Assembly: GCA_003248775.1 (NCBI GenBank)
Contig: QFQX01000013.1
Location: forward strand, 48,266 to 112,265
DNA from: Shinella sp.
Lineage (GTDB): Bacteria > Pseudomonadota > Alphaproteobacteria > Rhizobiales > Rhizobiaceae
Direction of reading: 5' to 3'
Length of the DNA stretch: 64,000 nucleotides
Shown: in pieces, positions 8,089-17,451 of the stretch
Layout of the letters: each line of letters opens with the position of its first letter
Position numbering within the stretch: position 1 is the first letter of the stretch
Program-made: the position numbers and the translations under genes
Notes under the pieces: generated by a model
What the model saw: only the letters and a program-made list of their open reading frames with translations
The model's database searches: none
Told to the model about the DNA's origin: nothing

Positions 8089-10737
8089 TCAGCCCTTCAG
8101 CGTGCGGTCGACGATGTCGCGGACATCGTTGGACAGTGAAGCGCTGCGTTCGATGGTCATCAGCGCCTCGCGCGCATGATCGGCCCTGGCGGGCTCGAGC
8201 AGGCGCCAGGAGCGCATGGCCGTCAGCAGGCGTGCCGCCAGTTGCGGATTACGCTTGTCTATCGCGAGAACCTGCTCGGCGAAGAACCGATAGGCCGCGC
8301 CATCAGCCCTGTTGAAGCCAGTCGGATTGCCGAAAGCGAAGGTGCCGATCAATGCCCTGACGCGATTGGGGTTCGAGGCAATGAAGTTCGGATTCTGCAT
8401 GAGCCGCATGATGCGGTCGAGCGCACCGTCGCCGGGAATCGTCGCCTGAATCTGGAACCACTTGTCGAGCACGAGCGCGTTCGAAGCAAAGCGGGTTTCG
8501 AACGAAGCCAGCGCCGCGTGGGTTTCCGGAGCGTCCGGGAAGCGGTGGGCGAGAACGGTCAGGGCCTGTGAAAGGTCCGTCATGTTGTCGGCCTTGGCGA
8601 AAGCCTCTGCTGCGGCTACCGGCGTATTCTCGCTGAGAGCGAGGAAGCCGAGGGCCGCGTTGCGGAGCGAACGGCGTCCGGCGCTTGCTGCGTCGGGACT
8701 GTAGGCGGCATCCGATACCAGACCCTTGTAAAGGGCTTCGAAAGTGGCGGCACCCGCAACGGCAATTTCCTTCAGGATCGCCTGACGGCCGGCATGGATG
8801 GCGTCCGGATCATTGTTCGATCCGAGTTCGCGCGCGATGTCGGATTCACTCGGCAGCGTCAGCGCCTGCGCCCGGAAAGCCGGTTCCAGGCTCTCGTCGG
8901 CGGCAATGGCGAGAAGGGCATCCAGAAGCCCCTTGTCGCAGGAAATCGGCTTGCCCTTGGCGGCTGAACCGGCTGCTGCCGTCAGGTTTGGCAGCGCGAG
9001 ATCGGTGATGGCCTGCCAGCGGGAGAAGAGATCCGTCTCGAAGCGGGCAATCAGGGCGAGATCATCGGTGGTCTGCGAGAAATGCAGCACAATCGGTGCC
9101 GAGAAGCTGCGGTTCAGCGAAATGATCGGACGGCTGGCGATGCCGGAGAAGACAAAGGTCTGGCTGCGTTCGGTGAGGTGCAGGACACCGCCCGAGACTT
9201 CGCCGCCGGTGACGGCAGAGGGAGCCTGCTCGTCGCCGTTTGCGCCGATCAGCGCGAACCGCAACGGAATATGCATCGGCTCCTTGGTGGACTGTCCGGG
9301 CGTGGCCGGGATCATCTGCTCCAGGGACAGGGTGAGTGTCTTGGCAGCCGCGTCATAGGAGGACGAGACGGTGATCTGTGGCGTGCCGGCCTGATTGTAC
9401 CAGAGCGAGAACTGCCTGAGATCGCGACCATTGGCATCCTCGAAGGACTTCACGAAGTCCTCGACGGTGGCGGCCTCGCCGTCATGGCGCTCGAAATAGA
9501 GATCCATGCCCTTCTTGAAACCATCGCGACCGAGAATGGTGGCGATCATGCGGGTGACTTCGGAGCCCTTCTCGTAGACGGTCGTCGTGTAGAAGTTGTT
9601 GATCTCGCGATAGGCCGTCGGGCGGACCGGATGCGCGAGCGGGCCGGCATCCTCGGGGAACTGCTCGGAGCGCAGGTGACGGACTTCCGCGATGCGCTTC
9701 ACCGGGCGCGAGCGCTGGTCGGCGGAGAATTCGTGGTCGCGATAGACTGTGAGACCTTCCTTCAGGCAAAGCTGGAACCAGTCGCGGCAGGTGATGCGGT
9801 TGCCGGTCCAGTTATGGAAGTACTCGTGGGCGATGATCGCTTCGATATTGGCATAGTCCTGGTCGGTCGCCGTTTCCGGATCGGCCAGTACGTATTTGTC
9901 GTTGAAGATGTTGAGGCCCTTGTTTTCCATAGCCCCCATGTTGAAGTCGGAGACGGCGACGATCATGAAGATATCGAGGTCATATTCGCGACCGAAGACT
10001 TCCTCGTCCCATTTCATCGAGCGCTTCAGCGCGTCCATGGCATAGGCGGCGCGGGCTTCCTTGCCATGTTCGACGTAGATCTTCAGGGCGACTTCGCGGT
10101 CGGACATGGTGGTGAAGGTGTCTTCGACCACGCCGAGATCGCCGGCGACGAGCGCAAAGAGATAGGACGGTTTCGGATGCGGGTCGAACCAGGCGGCGAA
10201 GTGCTTGCCCGGGCCATAGCCTGCGCCACCGAGGAAATTACCGTTCGACAGCAGCAGCGGATTGGCATCCTTGTCGGCGATGATGTTGACCGTGTAGACG
10301 GCAAGCACATCGGGACGGTCGGGGAAATAGGTGATGCGGCGGAAGCCTTCGGCCTCGCATTGGGTGCAGTAGATGCCGTTGGAGCGATAGAGGCCCATCA
10401 GCTGGGTGTTGGCTTCCGGATTGATCTGCGTCGTGACGGTAATTTCGAAGGGAACCGTTTCCGGCAGGTCGCGGATGGTCAGGCTTTCGGGCGTTGCCGT
10501 GTAGCGCTCGGCGGCCAACTCCATCTGATCGAACATGAGGCCGGTCATGTTGAGATCGTCGCCGTCGAGAACGAGAGGAGCGGTAGGATCCGCGCCTTCG
10601 CGGCGGTGGAAGATCAGTCGCGCTTCCACCTTGGTCTCGGTGGGATCAAGCTCGAAGGTCAGGTCTACACGTTCCAGCACGAAGTCGGTGGGGCGGTAGT
10701 CTGCCAGATGAATGATCCGGCCCGTATCTGTTCGCAT
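8089..10737 (-). CDS. pepN: Aminopeptidase N (M1 family)
   Basis: An 882-residue cytoplasmic zinc aminopeptidase that removes N-terminal residues from peptides during general protein turnover. The M1 hallmarks are present: the substrate-anchoring GAMEN motif (NFNMGAMENKGLNIFN), the zinc site HEYFHNWTGNR and the following Glu in CLKEGLTV. The C-terminal half has the long helical domain of the E. coli PepN type, and total length matches that family. ATG 10737 is preceded by AGGACA at good spacing; a start at 10782 would add 15 unlikely residues. Confidence 0.96.
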   Translation of the reverse strand: MRTDTGRIIHLADYRPTDFVLERVDLTFELDPTETKVEARLIFHRREGADPTAPLVLDGDDLNMTGLMFDQMELAAERYTATPESLTIRDLPETVPFEITVTTQINPEANTQLMGLYRSNGIYCTQCEAEGFRRITYFPDRPDVLAVYTVNIIADKDANPLLLSNGNFLGGAGYGPGKHFAAWFDPHPKPSYLFALVAGDLGVVEDTFTTMSDREVALKIYVEHGKEARAAYAMDALKRSMKWDEEVFGREYDLDIFMIVAVSDFNMGAMENKGLNIFNDKYVLADPETATDQDYANIEAIIAHEYFHNWTGNRITCRDWFQLCLKEGLTVYRDHEFSADQRSRPVKRIAEVRHLRSEQFPEDAGPLAHPVRPTAYREINNFYTTTVYEKGSEVTRMIATILGRDGFKKGMDLYFERHDGEAATVEDFVKSFEDANGRDLRQFSLWYNQAGTPQITVSSSYDAAAKTLTLSLEQMIPATPGQSTKEPMHIPLRFALIGANGDEQAPSAVTGGEVSGGVLHLTERSQTFVFSGIASRPIISLNRSFSAPIVLHFSQTTDDLALIARFETDLFSRWQAITDLALPNLTAAAGSAAKGKPISCDKGLLDALLAIAADESLEPAFRAQALTLPSESDIARELGSNNDPDAIHAGRQAILKEIAVAGAATFEALYKGLVSDAAYSPDAASAGRRSLRNAALGFLALSENTPVAAAEAFAKADNMTDLSQALTVLAHRFPDAPETHAALASFETRFASNALVLDKWFQIQATIPGDGALDRIMRLMQNPNFIASNPNRVRALIGTFAFGNPTGFNRADGAAYRFFAEQVLAIDKRNPQLAARLLTAMRSWRLLEPARADHAREALMTIERSASLSNDVRDIVDRTLKG

Positions 10738-10908
10738 GTTTTGTCCTGATCGTAAGTAGATGCCGCCTTGCGGCACCGGCATACGAAATACGCCCGCAGG
10801 ATCACCGCCAGAATATTGTGGATGATTGCATCAATTCCTGAACGATTGTTAAAACGGTGAGGAATTTGGTGGCCATTTTTGGACAACCACCGTCGAGTTT
10901 TCCGTTGG

Positions 10909-12018
10909 TTATTTCAGGCCGAAGGCGGCGCGGATGGCTTCGTCGCTCTCGTTCCGCTGGACGATGACGCCATACCAGCCGAGACCATCGTAGTCTTCAT
11001 AGCCAAGCGTCTTGGCGAAGGCGACGATGGAGCCCTTGCCGTCATAATAGCTACCGCGCATCTGTCCCTCGGGATTGTGAAGGGCGAAGTGCGTATAGCG
11101 ACGTTCCGGACTGCTGGAGGCGATCACCCGAAGTGCGCCGTCGAGCAGCATGACCTCGGTCTTTTCCGCCACCTGCGGCGGCAGGTTGGCTTCCTTCTCG
11201 ACGATCGCCTGTCCCTGCATCTGCCAGTCGAAATAGACGCCCAGCGTTCCGACGAGGTCGCCGTCGGAACGGCCGCCTGCGCGGATGCCAGTGGCATAGA
11301 CAAGGACGTCGCGATTGTCGTGAGCAAGGCTGGTCTTTACTTCATCGACCACATAGTCGTCGCCGCTCGCGCATTGGCGTGCCGCGATGAACCAAGGTTC
11401 GGCTGATAAGTTACGATCCTTGAGGGCTCGCTGATACTTGGGATTGGCCGAGGCGACGACGCTGCCGTTCGTATCGGTCATCACGAGATCAAGGTAGACT
11501 GTATAGAAACGGTTGATGACGCCTAGACGTTCGGCGGCATAGGCGAAGCGGCCGCTTGTCGGATCTTCCAGTGCCTGCCAGAGAGCCGGGTCAGTGGCCC
11601 ACCATCTCACGTCGGCGGTTCGTTCGAACAGGTTGCGGACGATGAACTGCACAAGAGTCTGGGCGAGGTCCGTCAGGCGAACGCCTTCCATCTGCTTGAC
11701 GAGATCATCGGCCATGCTGCGGCCGACACCAATGCGGCCGAGGACATTTTCCTGAAAACGGTCGGCAATGTCGGCTGCGGCCTGGGCGAGGCGCTGCACT
11801 TCGTTTGCCACGACCGCGAAGCCCTTGCCGGTTTCTCCGGCACGTGCGGCTTCGATCAGGGCATTGATGGCCAGAAGCCTGATCTGTTTCACGACATGGG
11901 TGTTTTCGGCGCTGAAGCGCTCGAGATCGACACCGATCCCCTCCGTGACCAGCCGCATCGAGCGGGGAGTGGCGACAGCGGGGGCATTGCTTTTCAATTT
12001 CGGAACGGCTTCGCTCAT
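10909..12018 (-). CDS. Soluble chemoreceptor-like protein: short MCP tip followed by Cache-like sensor
   Basis: A 369-residue protein with no membrane segment. Residues about 45-90 match the conserved hairpin tip of methyl-accepting chemotaxis proteins (LLAINALIEAARAGETGKGF, then AVVANEVQRLA). The remaining 250 residues look like a Cache/PAS-fold sensor (VMTDTNGSVVASANPKY, EPWFIAARQ, ATGIRAGG, TLGVYFDW). This order is the reverse of ordinary receptors, and only one arm of the signalling hairpin is obvious. It could be a cytoplasmic receptor working with CheA/CheW clusters elsewhere. ATG 12018 is preferred over a TTG two codons upstream. No chemotaxis genes are nearby. Confidence 0.8.
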   Translation of the reverse strand: MSEAVPKLKSNAPAVATPRSMRLVTEGIGVDLERFSAENTHVVKQIRLLAINALIEAARAGETGKGFAVVANEVQRLAQAAADIADRFQENVLGRIGVGRSMADDLVKQMEGVRLTDLAQTLVQFIVRNLFERTADVRWWATDPALWQALEDPTSGRFAYAAERLGVINRFYTVYLDLVMTDTNGSVVASANPKYQRALKDRNLSAEPWFIAARQCASGDDYVVDEVKTSLAHDNRDVLVYATGIRAGGRSDGDLVGTLGVYFDWQMQGQAIVEKEANLPPQVAEKTEVMLLDGALRVIASSSPERRYTHFALHNPEGQMRGSYYDGKGSIVAFAKTLGYEDYDGLGWYGVIVQRNESDEAIRAAFGLK

Positions 12019-12328
12019 AGGCAACTATCCGCAAAAGGATTTCGGTTGTCAAAATCCCGCCGACAATGGGAGGAATTGGCAGCGGGCGTGGAAAAATGAA
12101 TGCAATTGAACAGGTCAACTATCCGTGAAATTGGTTAACTGAGAATAAAGTGTATTTCGTCAAGTTTACTGCAGCCGAGCCGTTCTACAGCTCGATATCG
12201 CCTCTGTCGCCGATAGGTTCTTGCCTCTTGCCGCGATAAGCGACTATCTTCGGACCGAAGCTTCGCCGTCGAACAGCAGTCTCGTCCGGTTGCTGTAATT
12301 CCGTGTTCTTGTATCCAGAGCCCTGCCG
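12019..12328. other. Intergenic gap with divergent promoters presumed
   Basis: About 310 bases between the start of the chemoreceptor-like gene (minus) and the start of the DMT transporter gene (plus). AT-richer near 12100-12160. No open frame, terminator hairpin or RNA gene is apparent. Confidence 0.45.
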
Positions 12329-13264
12329 ATGGCCCCCGCCGTATATGATCCCATCCGGGGCATTCTTCTCAAGGTTTTCTCAGTCACGGCCTTCGTCGGA
12401 ATGCAGAGCTGCATCAAGCTGACCGGGGGCGAACTGCCGACCGGCCAGGTCAGCTTCTACCGATCTGCCTTCGCCATCCTGCCGATCCTGCTTTATCTGG
12501 CTTTCAAGGGCGAGCTGCGCACCGCCTTCCAGACCCGCAATCCGTTCGGTCACCTGAAGCGGGGACTGCTCGGGGTGGCGTCTATGATTGTGGGCTTTTA
12601 CGGGCTCATTCTCCTGCCGATGCCGGATGCGATTGCGATCGGTTACGCCATGCCTTTGCTCGCTGTAGTTTTCGCTGCGATCTTCCTGCGTGAGAATGTC
12701 AGGATCTACCGCTGGAGCGCCGTATTTGTCGGAATGATCGGCGTTTCAATCATCTCCTGGCCGAAACTGACGCTTTTCAGCGAGCAGGGCCTGGAATCGC
12801 AGGCGGCCGTGGGTGCCTGTGCCGTGCTTCTGGCTGCAGCGCTGGGCGCGACAGCCATGCTTCAGTTGCGCCAGCTGGTGCAGGAGGAGCGGACGGCGAC
12901 TATCGTTCTGTTCTTTTCGCTGACGGCTTCGGTATTGTCGGCGATGAGCTGGTTCTTCGGCTGGCAGGCACTAACCTGGGAGACGCTCGGATTTATGGTC
13001 ATGGCCGGTTTCTTCGGGGGGCTGGGTCAGATCCTGCTCACCGAAAGCTATCGTTTCGCGGACGTGTCGACCATTGCGCCGTTCGAATACTGTTCGATCA
13101 TCCTGGGATCGATCATCGCTTTTCTGCTGTTCGACGAGATCCCGACTTTGACAACGCTGATTGGTGCATTCTTCGTCATCGGCGCGGGTATCTTCATCAT
13201 CTTCCGTGAGCACCAGCTCGGGCTGGAGCGTCGGGCCGCCCGCAAGGCCTCGACGCTGCAATAG
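12329..13264 (+). CDS. DMT-superfamily transporter (EamA type)
   Basis: A 311-residue inner-membrane protein with about ten hydrophobic segments arranged as two EamA repeats. The first repeat has VGMQSCIKLTGGELPTGQ, and the second holds APFEYCSIILGSIIAFLLF followed by a charged DEIP turn, both usual for drug/metabolite transporters. The Arg/Lys-rich tail ends HQLGLERRAARKAS in the cytoplasm. Substrate unknown; related proteins export amino acids, nucleotide precursors or drugs. It converges with the YcaD-like MFS gene, 25 bases apart. Confidence 0.9.
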   Translation: MAPAVYDPIRGILLKVFSVTAFVGMQSCIKLTGGELPTGQVSFYRSAFAILPILLYLAFKGELRTAFQTRNPFGHLKRGLLGVASMIVGFYGLILLPMPDAIAIGYAMPLLAVVFAAIFLRENVRIYRWSAVFVGMIGVSIISWPKLTLFSEQGLESQAAVGACAVLLAAALGATAMLQLRQLVQEERTATIVLFFSLTASVLSAMSWFFGWQALTWETLGFMVMAGFFGGLGQILLTESYRFADVSTIAPFEYCSIILGSIIAFLLFDEIPTLTTLIGAFFVIGAGIFIIFREHQLGLERRAARKASTLQ

Positions 13265-13289
13265 CCGCGAAGCGCACCGTGTCAGCCCC

Positions 13290-14522
13290 TCAGGACAGTC
13301 GATCTCCAATGCCGCCGGACGAGTCCGGCCCCTGCATCGGCAACGGTTTGGACTGGAAGTCCGTCTTCTCCGACGGCCCCTCGCTGGAGGGGCGGCGCGT
13401 CATGCGATAGCCGGCATAGCCCGCATAGAGCGCGAAGGCTGCCGCAAGGAACCAGATGAGACCGTTCGGGCCGAAGTATTCCATCAGCGTACCGCCCATC
13501 AGTGGTCCGGTAACGGTTCCAAGGCCGTAGAGGATCATGATCGCGCTGGAGATCTTCACGTATTCGTCGGGTTCCGCCATGTCGTTGGCGTGAGCCACGT
13601 TCAGCGCGTAGACGGGATAAAGTACTGTGCCGACGAAAAAGCCGGCAATGTAGAGCGCCACGGGGCTACCGCCAAAGATCAGCATGGCGAAGCAGGCCGT
13701 TAGACCGAAAATACCTGAACCGATCATCACGAGACGCCGATCGATGAAGTCCGAAAGGCGTCCGAGCGGCATTTGCGCGATCGCGCCGCCGGCGAGAAAC
13801 GCAGCAAGCAGCGTTGCACCTTGCGCGGTGGTCATGCCGATATTCTGGGAATAGACGCCGCCAAGGCTGCCCCAGGTGCCGGAAAGCGCGCCCGACAGGA
13901 GCGAGCCGAAGAAGGCGACCGGCGAACGTTTGAGCAGGCGCTTCAGGTCGAACTTGGCTTCCGCGATGGGAGCGGGCAATTGGGCCGTCGAAAGCGCGGT
14001 TGGAAAGAGAGCCAGGCAGAAGAGCAGGGCGCAGACGATAAAGAGTTCCGTGCCTTTCGGATCGCCGAGGGGCACGAGATATTGCCCGCCGATCGATCCG
14101 GAGAGGGCGGTAATCATATATACTGAAAAAAGAGCCCCGCGGTTTTCATTATTCACGCGTTCGTTCAGCCAACTCTCGATCAGCAGATAGGCACCGGCGA
14201 TGGCAAAGCCGGCAAGGCAACGAAAGAGCATCCACGCGCGCCAATCGACGACCAGCGAGCAAAGCAGCACCGAGACCGTCAGCAGCGTCAGGAGCGCGGT
14301 GAAGACGCGGACATGGCCGACGCGGCGAACGAAGATCGGCGTGACAATACAGGAGAGGGTGAAGCCGAACGTGTATGCCGTCGCGATGATCGAGATTGTG
14401 AATGTCGCCCAGCCCTCGTCGATCGCACGGATCGGCAGGAGGAAATTCATCAGGCCAAAACCCGCCATCATCAGCAGGGTCGAGAGCATGAGCGAGGCGA
14501 TCGAGGCGAGGCTGGCCAGCAT
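13290..14522 (-). CDS. MFS transporter, YcaD-like
   Basis: A 410-residue transporter with twelve hydrophobic segments. The signature between segments 4 and 5 (GAYLLIESWLNERVNNENRG) is typical of the YcaD-like branch of the major facilitator superfamily. A soluble C-terminal tail of about 25 polar residues follows the last segment. Role is unknown; family members are annotated as putative effluxers. It is transcribed away from the double-HTH gene, with a 366-base gap between their starts. Confidence 0.88.
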   Translation of the reverse strand: MLASLASIASLMLSTLLMMAGFGLMNFLLPIRAIDEGWATFTISIIATAYTFGFTLSCIVTPIFVRRVGHVRVFTALLTLLTVSVLLCSLVVDWRAWMLFRCLAGFAIAGAYLLIESWLNERVNNENRGALFSVYMITALSGSIGGQYLVPLGDPKGTELFIVCALLFCLALFPTALSTAQLPAPIAEAKFDLKRLLKRSPVAFFGSLLSGALSGTWGSLGGVYSQNIGMTTAQGATLLAAFLAGGAIAQMPLGRLSDFIDRRLVMIGSGIFGLTACFAMLIFGGSPVALYIAGFFVGTVLYPVYALNVAHANDMAEPDEYVKISSAIMILYGLGTVTGPLMGGTLMEYFGPNGLIWFLAAAFALYAGYAGYRMTRRPSSEGPSEKTDFQSKPLPMQGPDSSGGIGDRLS

Positions 14523-14888
14523 CGGATAACCCTGAAATGACGAAAGTGAATTGTGCCTTTATTCGAATGTTGGCGAACTGTCGATTGCGACAGGTTTCGG
14601 CGCAAAACCGAGTTATGCGATGCATGCTCAATTTTTCGTTGGTGGGCGCTAATAAGACTGTCGCCGATCGACATTTTCATTTAGTTTAAAAGAATTAGAA
14701 CTACACTCTGATGCAACGTGTACGCGGGATACGCCAAGCGTCCGTTGCAAATGTTGATATTATGAATTGCGTAACTGGCTTATTCTGCTTGCGACGCCGC
14801 TATCGCGGTCAATGCTCCGGTGGTTCGGTAGGTGGGCCGGGGGTGGGTTGTTACGCACCTGATCGGCGATCCGAGGGGGAGGGCGTCC
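14523..14888. other. Divergent intergenic region
   Basis: Region between the MFS gene (minus) and the double-HTH gene (plus). It contains an AT-rich stretch at about 14650-14710 that could hold promoters, and a GTG start option at 14832 for the downstream gene. I see no RNA gene or clear inverted repeat. Confidence 0.4.
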
Positions 14889-15797
14889 TTGGCTTTTTCC
14901 ACTGAGCAACTGGCTGCCAATCCGCTTTTCGTCGAGGTTCTGAAGGCTTTCGCGATACAGCTGCGCGGTCGCTATGACGAACAGCCGAGGCTTTCGAGGT
15001 TTCTCGCTTCCCATCAGCGCTGGCTTCTGAGCCAGGCAGCCTTTGCGCTGCATCTCGAATACGATCCGGAAGAGCCGAATTCCGGCCTCACCACAACCCG
15101 TTTGCGGGAAATTGTCACGACCGGCAATGCGGCCAGCCGTAATACTGTTCTGAATTTTCTCGACCAACTGGTCAGCTATCGTTTCGTCAAGATAGCGGGT
15201 GATCCTGCGCGCCGCCCGCGTCGCTTCGAGGCGGCGGATATTACGACGCAGGCAATGTTTGGCTGGATGTTGGCCAATCTGGCAGCACTTGATGGACTGG
15301 ATGGTGGTAACAGGGCGAAGACGCTGCAGGACAAGCCGGAACTTTTCAAGCTGATCCAGCCGCAGGTAGCTCGCAGGTCTTTTGATAATGTCCAGTGGCG
15401 CGAGCCTCCTAGGAGGGTCGCCATGTTCCTCTGGACGGAAGCCGGCGGACTGGTCATGGACGAGTTGATTCGTCGGGTGAAGCTTTCCGAAGAGATCGAT
15501 GGCCGTTTCGATATCGGTCGGATTGATGCTCGTGCGATGGCCGAGCAGTTCATGATGTCGCGGACTCATTTGCAGCGATTGTTTCGCAAGGCGATCGATG
15601 AAAACTGCCTTCAGTGGCAGGATGAAACGAAGAAAAACAGCCTCTGGTTCACCGCTGACTTCCTTGCTGAATATTGCCGGTGGCAGGCGGTGAAGTTCTC
15701 GATCGTTGATCAGGTTTTCGAGGAGGTTACCGGAAAGCACACGGCGGAGGGAGAGTGCGTCGCCTCTCATCGCAATGCTGCCGTAGGCGAGCCTTAA
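14889..15797 (+). CDS. Unfamiliar protein with two helix-turn-helix-like segments
   Basis: I do not recognise the family. From TTG 14889 the product has 302 residues. Two stretches look DNA-binding: residues about 68-105 (LREIVTTGNAASRNTVLNFL, then a basic RRPRRFE wing) resemble a winged helix, and residues about 213-240 (AMAEQFMMSRTHLQRLFRKA) resemble an AraC-type helix-turn-helix. The protein has no membrane segment or signal peptide. I chose TTG because GAGGGGGAGGG lies five bases upstream; GTG 14832 in the same frame is an alternative with a weaker site. It may regulate the divergent MFS gene, but this is inference only. Confidence 0.7.
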   Translation: MAFSTEQLAANPLFVEVLKAFAIQLRGRYDEQPRLSRFLASHQRWLLSQAAFALHLEYDPEEPNSGLTTTRLREIVTTGNAASRNTVLNFLDQLVSYRFVKIAGDPARRPRRFEAADITTQAMFGWMLANLAALDGLDGGNRAKTLQDKPELFKLIQPQVARRSFDNVQWREPPRRVAMFLWTEAGGLVMDELIRRVKLSEEIDGRFDIGRIDARAMAEQFMMSRTHLQRLFRKAIDENCLQWQDETKKNSLWFTADFLAEYCRWQAVKFSIVDQVFEEVTGKHTAEGECVASHRNAAVGEP

Positions 15798-15837
15798 TCG
15801 CCCCGGCGTTTATATGGACTGAATTCTGGCTGTTGCT

Positions 15838-15996
15838 TCAGAATGGAATCTGACGGATCAGGGCGCTGTCTACACGCGCTGCGCGGCGGGTCATGTCGCG
15901 AACCTCGTACGAATAGGCTTCGGAGGCGCTGATGGCGTGGCCGATCTGGGAAAATGCGGCCTTCAGGCCGCGGAGCGGGTGAAGCATCAGGGACAC
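15838..15996 (-). CDS. Small hypothetical protein, 52 residues
   Basis: A short reading frame starting at GTG 15996, with AAGGA nine bases upstream, ending in DSALIRQIPF. It has an amphipathic middle (LKAAFSQIGHAISASEAY) and a basic patch (RDMTRRAARV). Composition and the moderately good ribosome site suggest a real small gene, but I recognise no family. A longer frame to ATG 16062 exists and adds 22 unconvincing residues. Confidence 0.45.
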   Translation of the reverse strand: MSLMLHPLRGLKAAFSQIGHAISASEAYSYEVRDMTRRAARVDSALIRQIPF

Positions 15997-16502
15997 GGCA
16001 TTTGATCCTTGTATTCGCTTAGATTTTTCGAGTGAGTTTAGGGAAATGTCATAATTGTGCAATGCACAATATCTCTCGCCTGCAATGCGATCGACGCAAA
16101 TCGTCTTTTGGACGGAGCCCGCAGGATTCAGCTATGGCGGAGATCGGTGAAGACAGCAGCCGGGCGCGACGCGTAGCCGAGGCGGCTGAAGACGCGCGCC
16201 GTAAGCTGTTCGTTCGTTGCGGATCCGAAGTTGTGATAGGGCTGCCCGGAGCGCATAGGCTCTCTGGCGAGACGCAGAGTCTCGAACTTACAGTGAATGG
16301 GACGGGCGCGCATGGACATTTCTGTCAAAATCCTTGTATGCCGAATCCTCCCACGACTTGAGTTTATATTGCAGAGCAGCATGAATTCTGCAAGGCAGGC
16401 GTTTGCGGCCCTGCATTGTGTCTGGCGCATGGCTTCCTTCATATTCCTTAAATAAATGATGTTTTGTGACCGTTTAGAGCGTCATATTAACCGTACGACG
16501 CT
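15997..16502. other. Intergenic region without a supported gene
   Basis: About 500 bases. Overlapping open frames on both strands (16032-16361 plus, 16128-16442 minus) lack family features and good ribosome sites. Towards the right end the sequence becomes AT-rich (16370-16480). An inverted repeat lies at 16475-16505. Confidence 0.4.
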
Positions 16503-16505
16503 CTA
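16475..16505 (-). terminator. Inverted repeat starting at the stop codon of the UDG gene
   Basis: TAGAGCGTC at 16475-16483 and its exact complement GACGCTCTA at 16497-16505 enclose 13 bases. Read on the minus strand, the stem begins with the TAG stop of the glycosylase gene. There is no long T-run, so termination is plausible but unproved. Confidence 0.5.
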
Positions 16506-17381
16506 GGGTCGATCTATCCGGGCTTTGAAGGCCTGAAGGTCCTGCCATGCCAAGGCCTTGCTGGCCGGAGCGGTCAGCAGTTCCTGCGGATGCAGGGTGG
16601 CAATGGCCGGAACGGCGTGACCGCCGCAGGCGATATCTCTCCACTGGCCGCGCAGGGCGTGGATGGTCCCGGTCTCGCCGAAGAAGAAGCGTGCGGTGAA
16701 ATTGCCGAGAAGAAGCACGGCCTTCGGCTCGGCAAGCTCGATCTGCCTTTCGATGAAAGGACGGCAGATGGAGGCTTCCGGTTGCGACGGGGTCCGGTCG
16801 CCCGGCGGACGCCAAGGCATGACGGTTGTAATCATCACGCTATCGCGAGAAAGCCCGATGGCTGCGAGCATGCGGTCGAGAAGAAGCCCGGCGCGGCCGG
16901 AAAAAGCCGCCCCCTCGCGGTCGTCGTCGCCGGATGGCATAGGGCCGATGACCATGATGCCGCCGGCCGGATCGCCGCTGGCAAAGATTGTCGAACGAGC
17001 TGAGGTCTTCAGATTGCACCCGCCGAAGGCTTCGAGCGCAGTCTTGAGTTCGACAAGTGAACGCGCGCTCTCGGCGGCAAAACGAGCCTCCGTGATGGCG
17101 TGTTCGTCTGGAACCGCGGGGGCTGGGGCAGAGGCGGCGGGTCGAGGAGCTGCTCGCTCGGCTCCGGGGCGTGTGCGCTCGGATGTGTTGGCCTGCGCCG
17201 GAGCGCCCTGGCCGGCAGAAGTGGTCGGTGCCAATGCGCGCGGGCCTCGGGCGCGTTGTTCCGCAAATTCCGCAACACGATCTACCGCTTCGTCCTCGAC
17301 GAGCCAATCGACGCCCGCTTCCGCATAAAAATGCAGAAGCGCGGCCAGTTCGGCAGGCATCATGTCGCGGGCAGGGATCAT
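16503..17381 (-). CDS. Uracil-DNA glycosylase, family 4-like, with incomplete Fe-S ligands
   Basis: A 292-residue protein. The first 100 residues are low-complexity (Ala/Pro/Arg rich). The catalytic part starts near residue 115, with EGAAFSGRAGLLLDRML for the pocket, RPPGDRTP, and LHP (His264) in the position of the family's HPSP-type motif. Family 4 enzymes hold a 4Fe-4S cluster with four Cys; here C122 and C206 remain, but the second and third positions are Lys125 and Trp190 (MPWRPPG instead of KCRPPG). I believe this WRPPG form recurs in alphaproteobacteria. It may excise uracil from DNA without the cluster, or have changed role. Confidence 0.82.
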   Translation of the reverse strand: MIPARDMMPAELAALLHFYAEAGVDWLVEDEAVDRVAEFAEQRARGPRALAPTTSAGQGAPAQANTSERTRPGAERAAPRPAASAPAPAVPDEHAITEARFAAESARSLVELKTALEAFGGCNLKTSARSTIFASGDPAGGIMVIGPMPSGDDDREGAAFSGRAGLLLDRMLAAIGLSRDSVMITTVMPWRPPGDRTPSQPEASICRPFIERQIELAEPKAVLLLGNFTARFFFGETGTIHALRGQWRDIACGGHAVPAIATLHPQELLTAPASKALAWQDLQAFKARIDRP

Positions 17382-17451
17382 AATCGGGTCTTAACGCAAA
17401 GCGTGGCGGACAGGAAGGGCAGGCTTGCGATTATCGGGCCGCTCCCCAGCC

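Noticed and set aside
9082..10749. Long plus-strand open frame antisense to pepN
   Set aside because: pepN has complete catalytic motifs and the right length; the antisense product looks random.
16032..16442. Two overlapping open frames on opposite strands (about 105-110 residues each)
   Set aside because: Neither has a recognisable family, a good ribosome site or protein-like composition; they lie in an AT-rich intergenic stretch.
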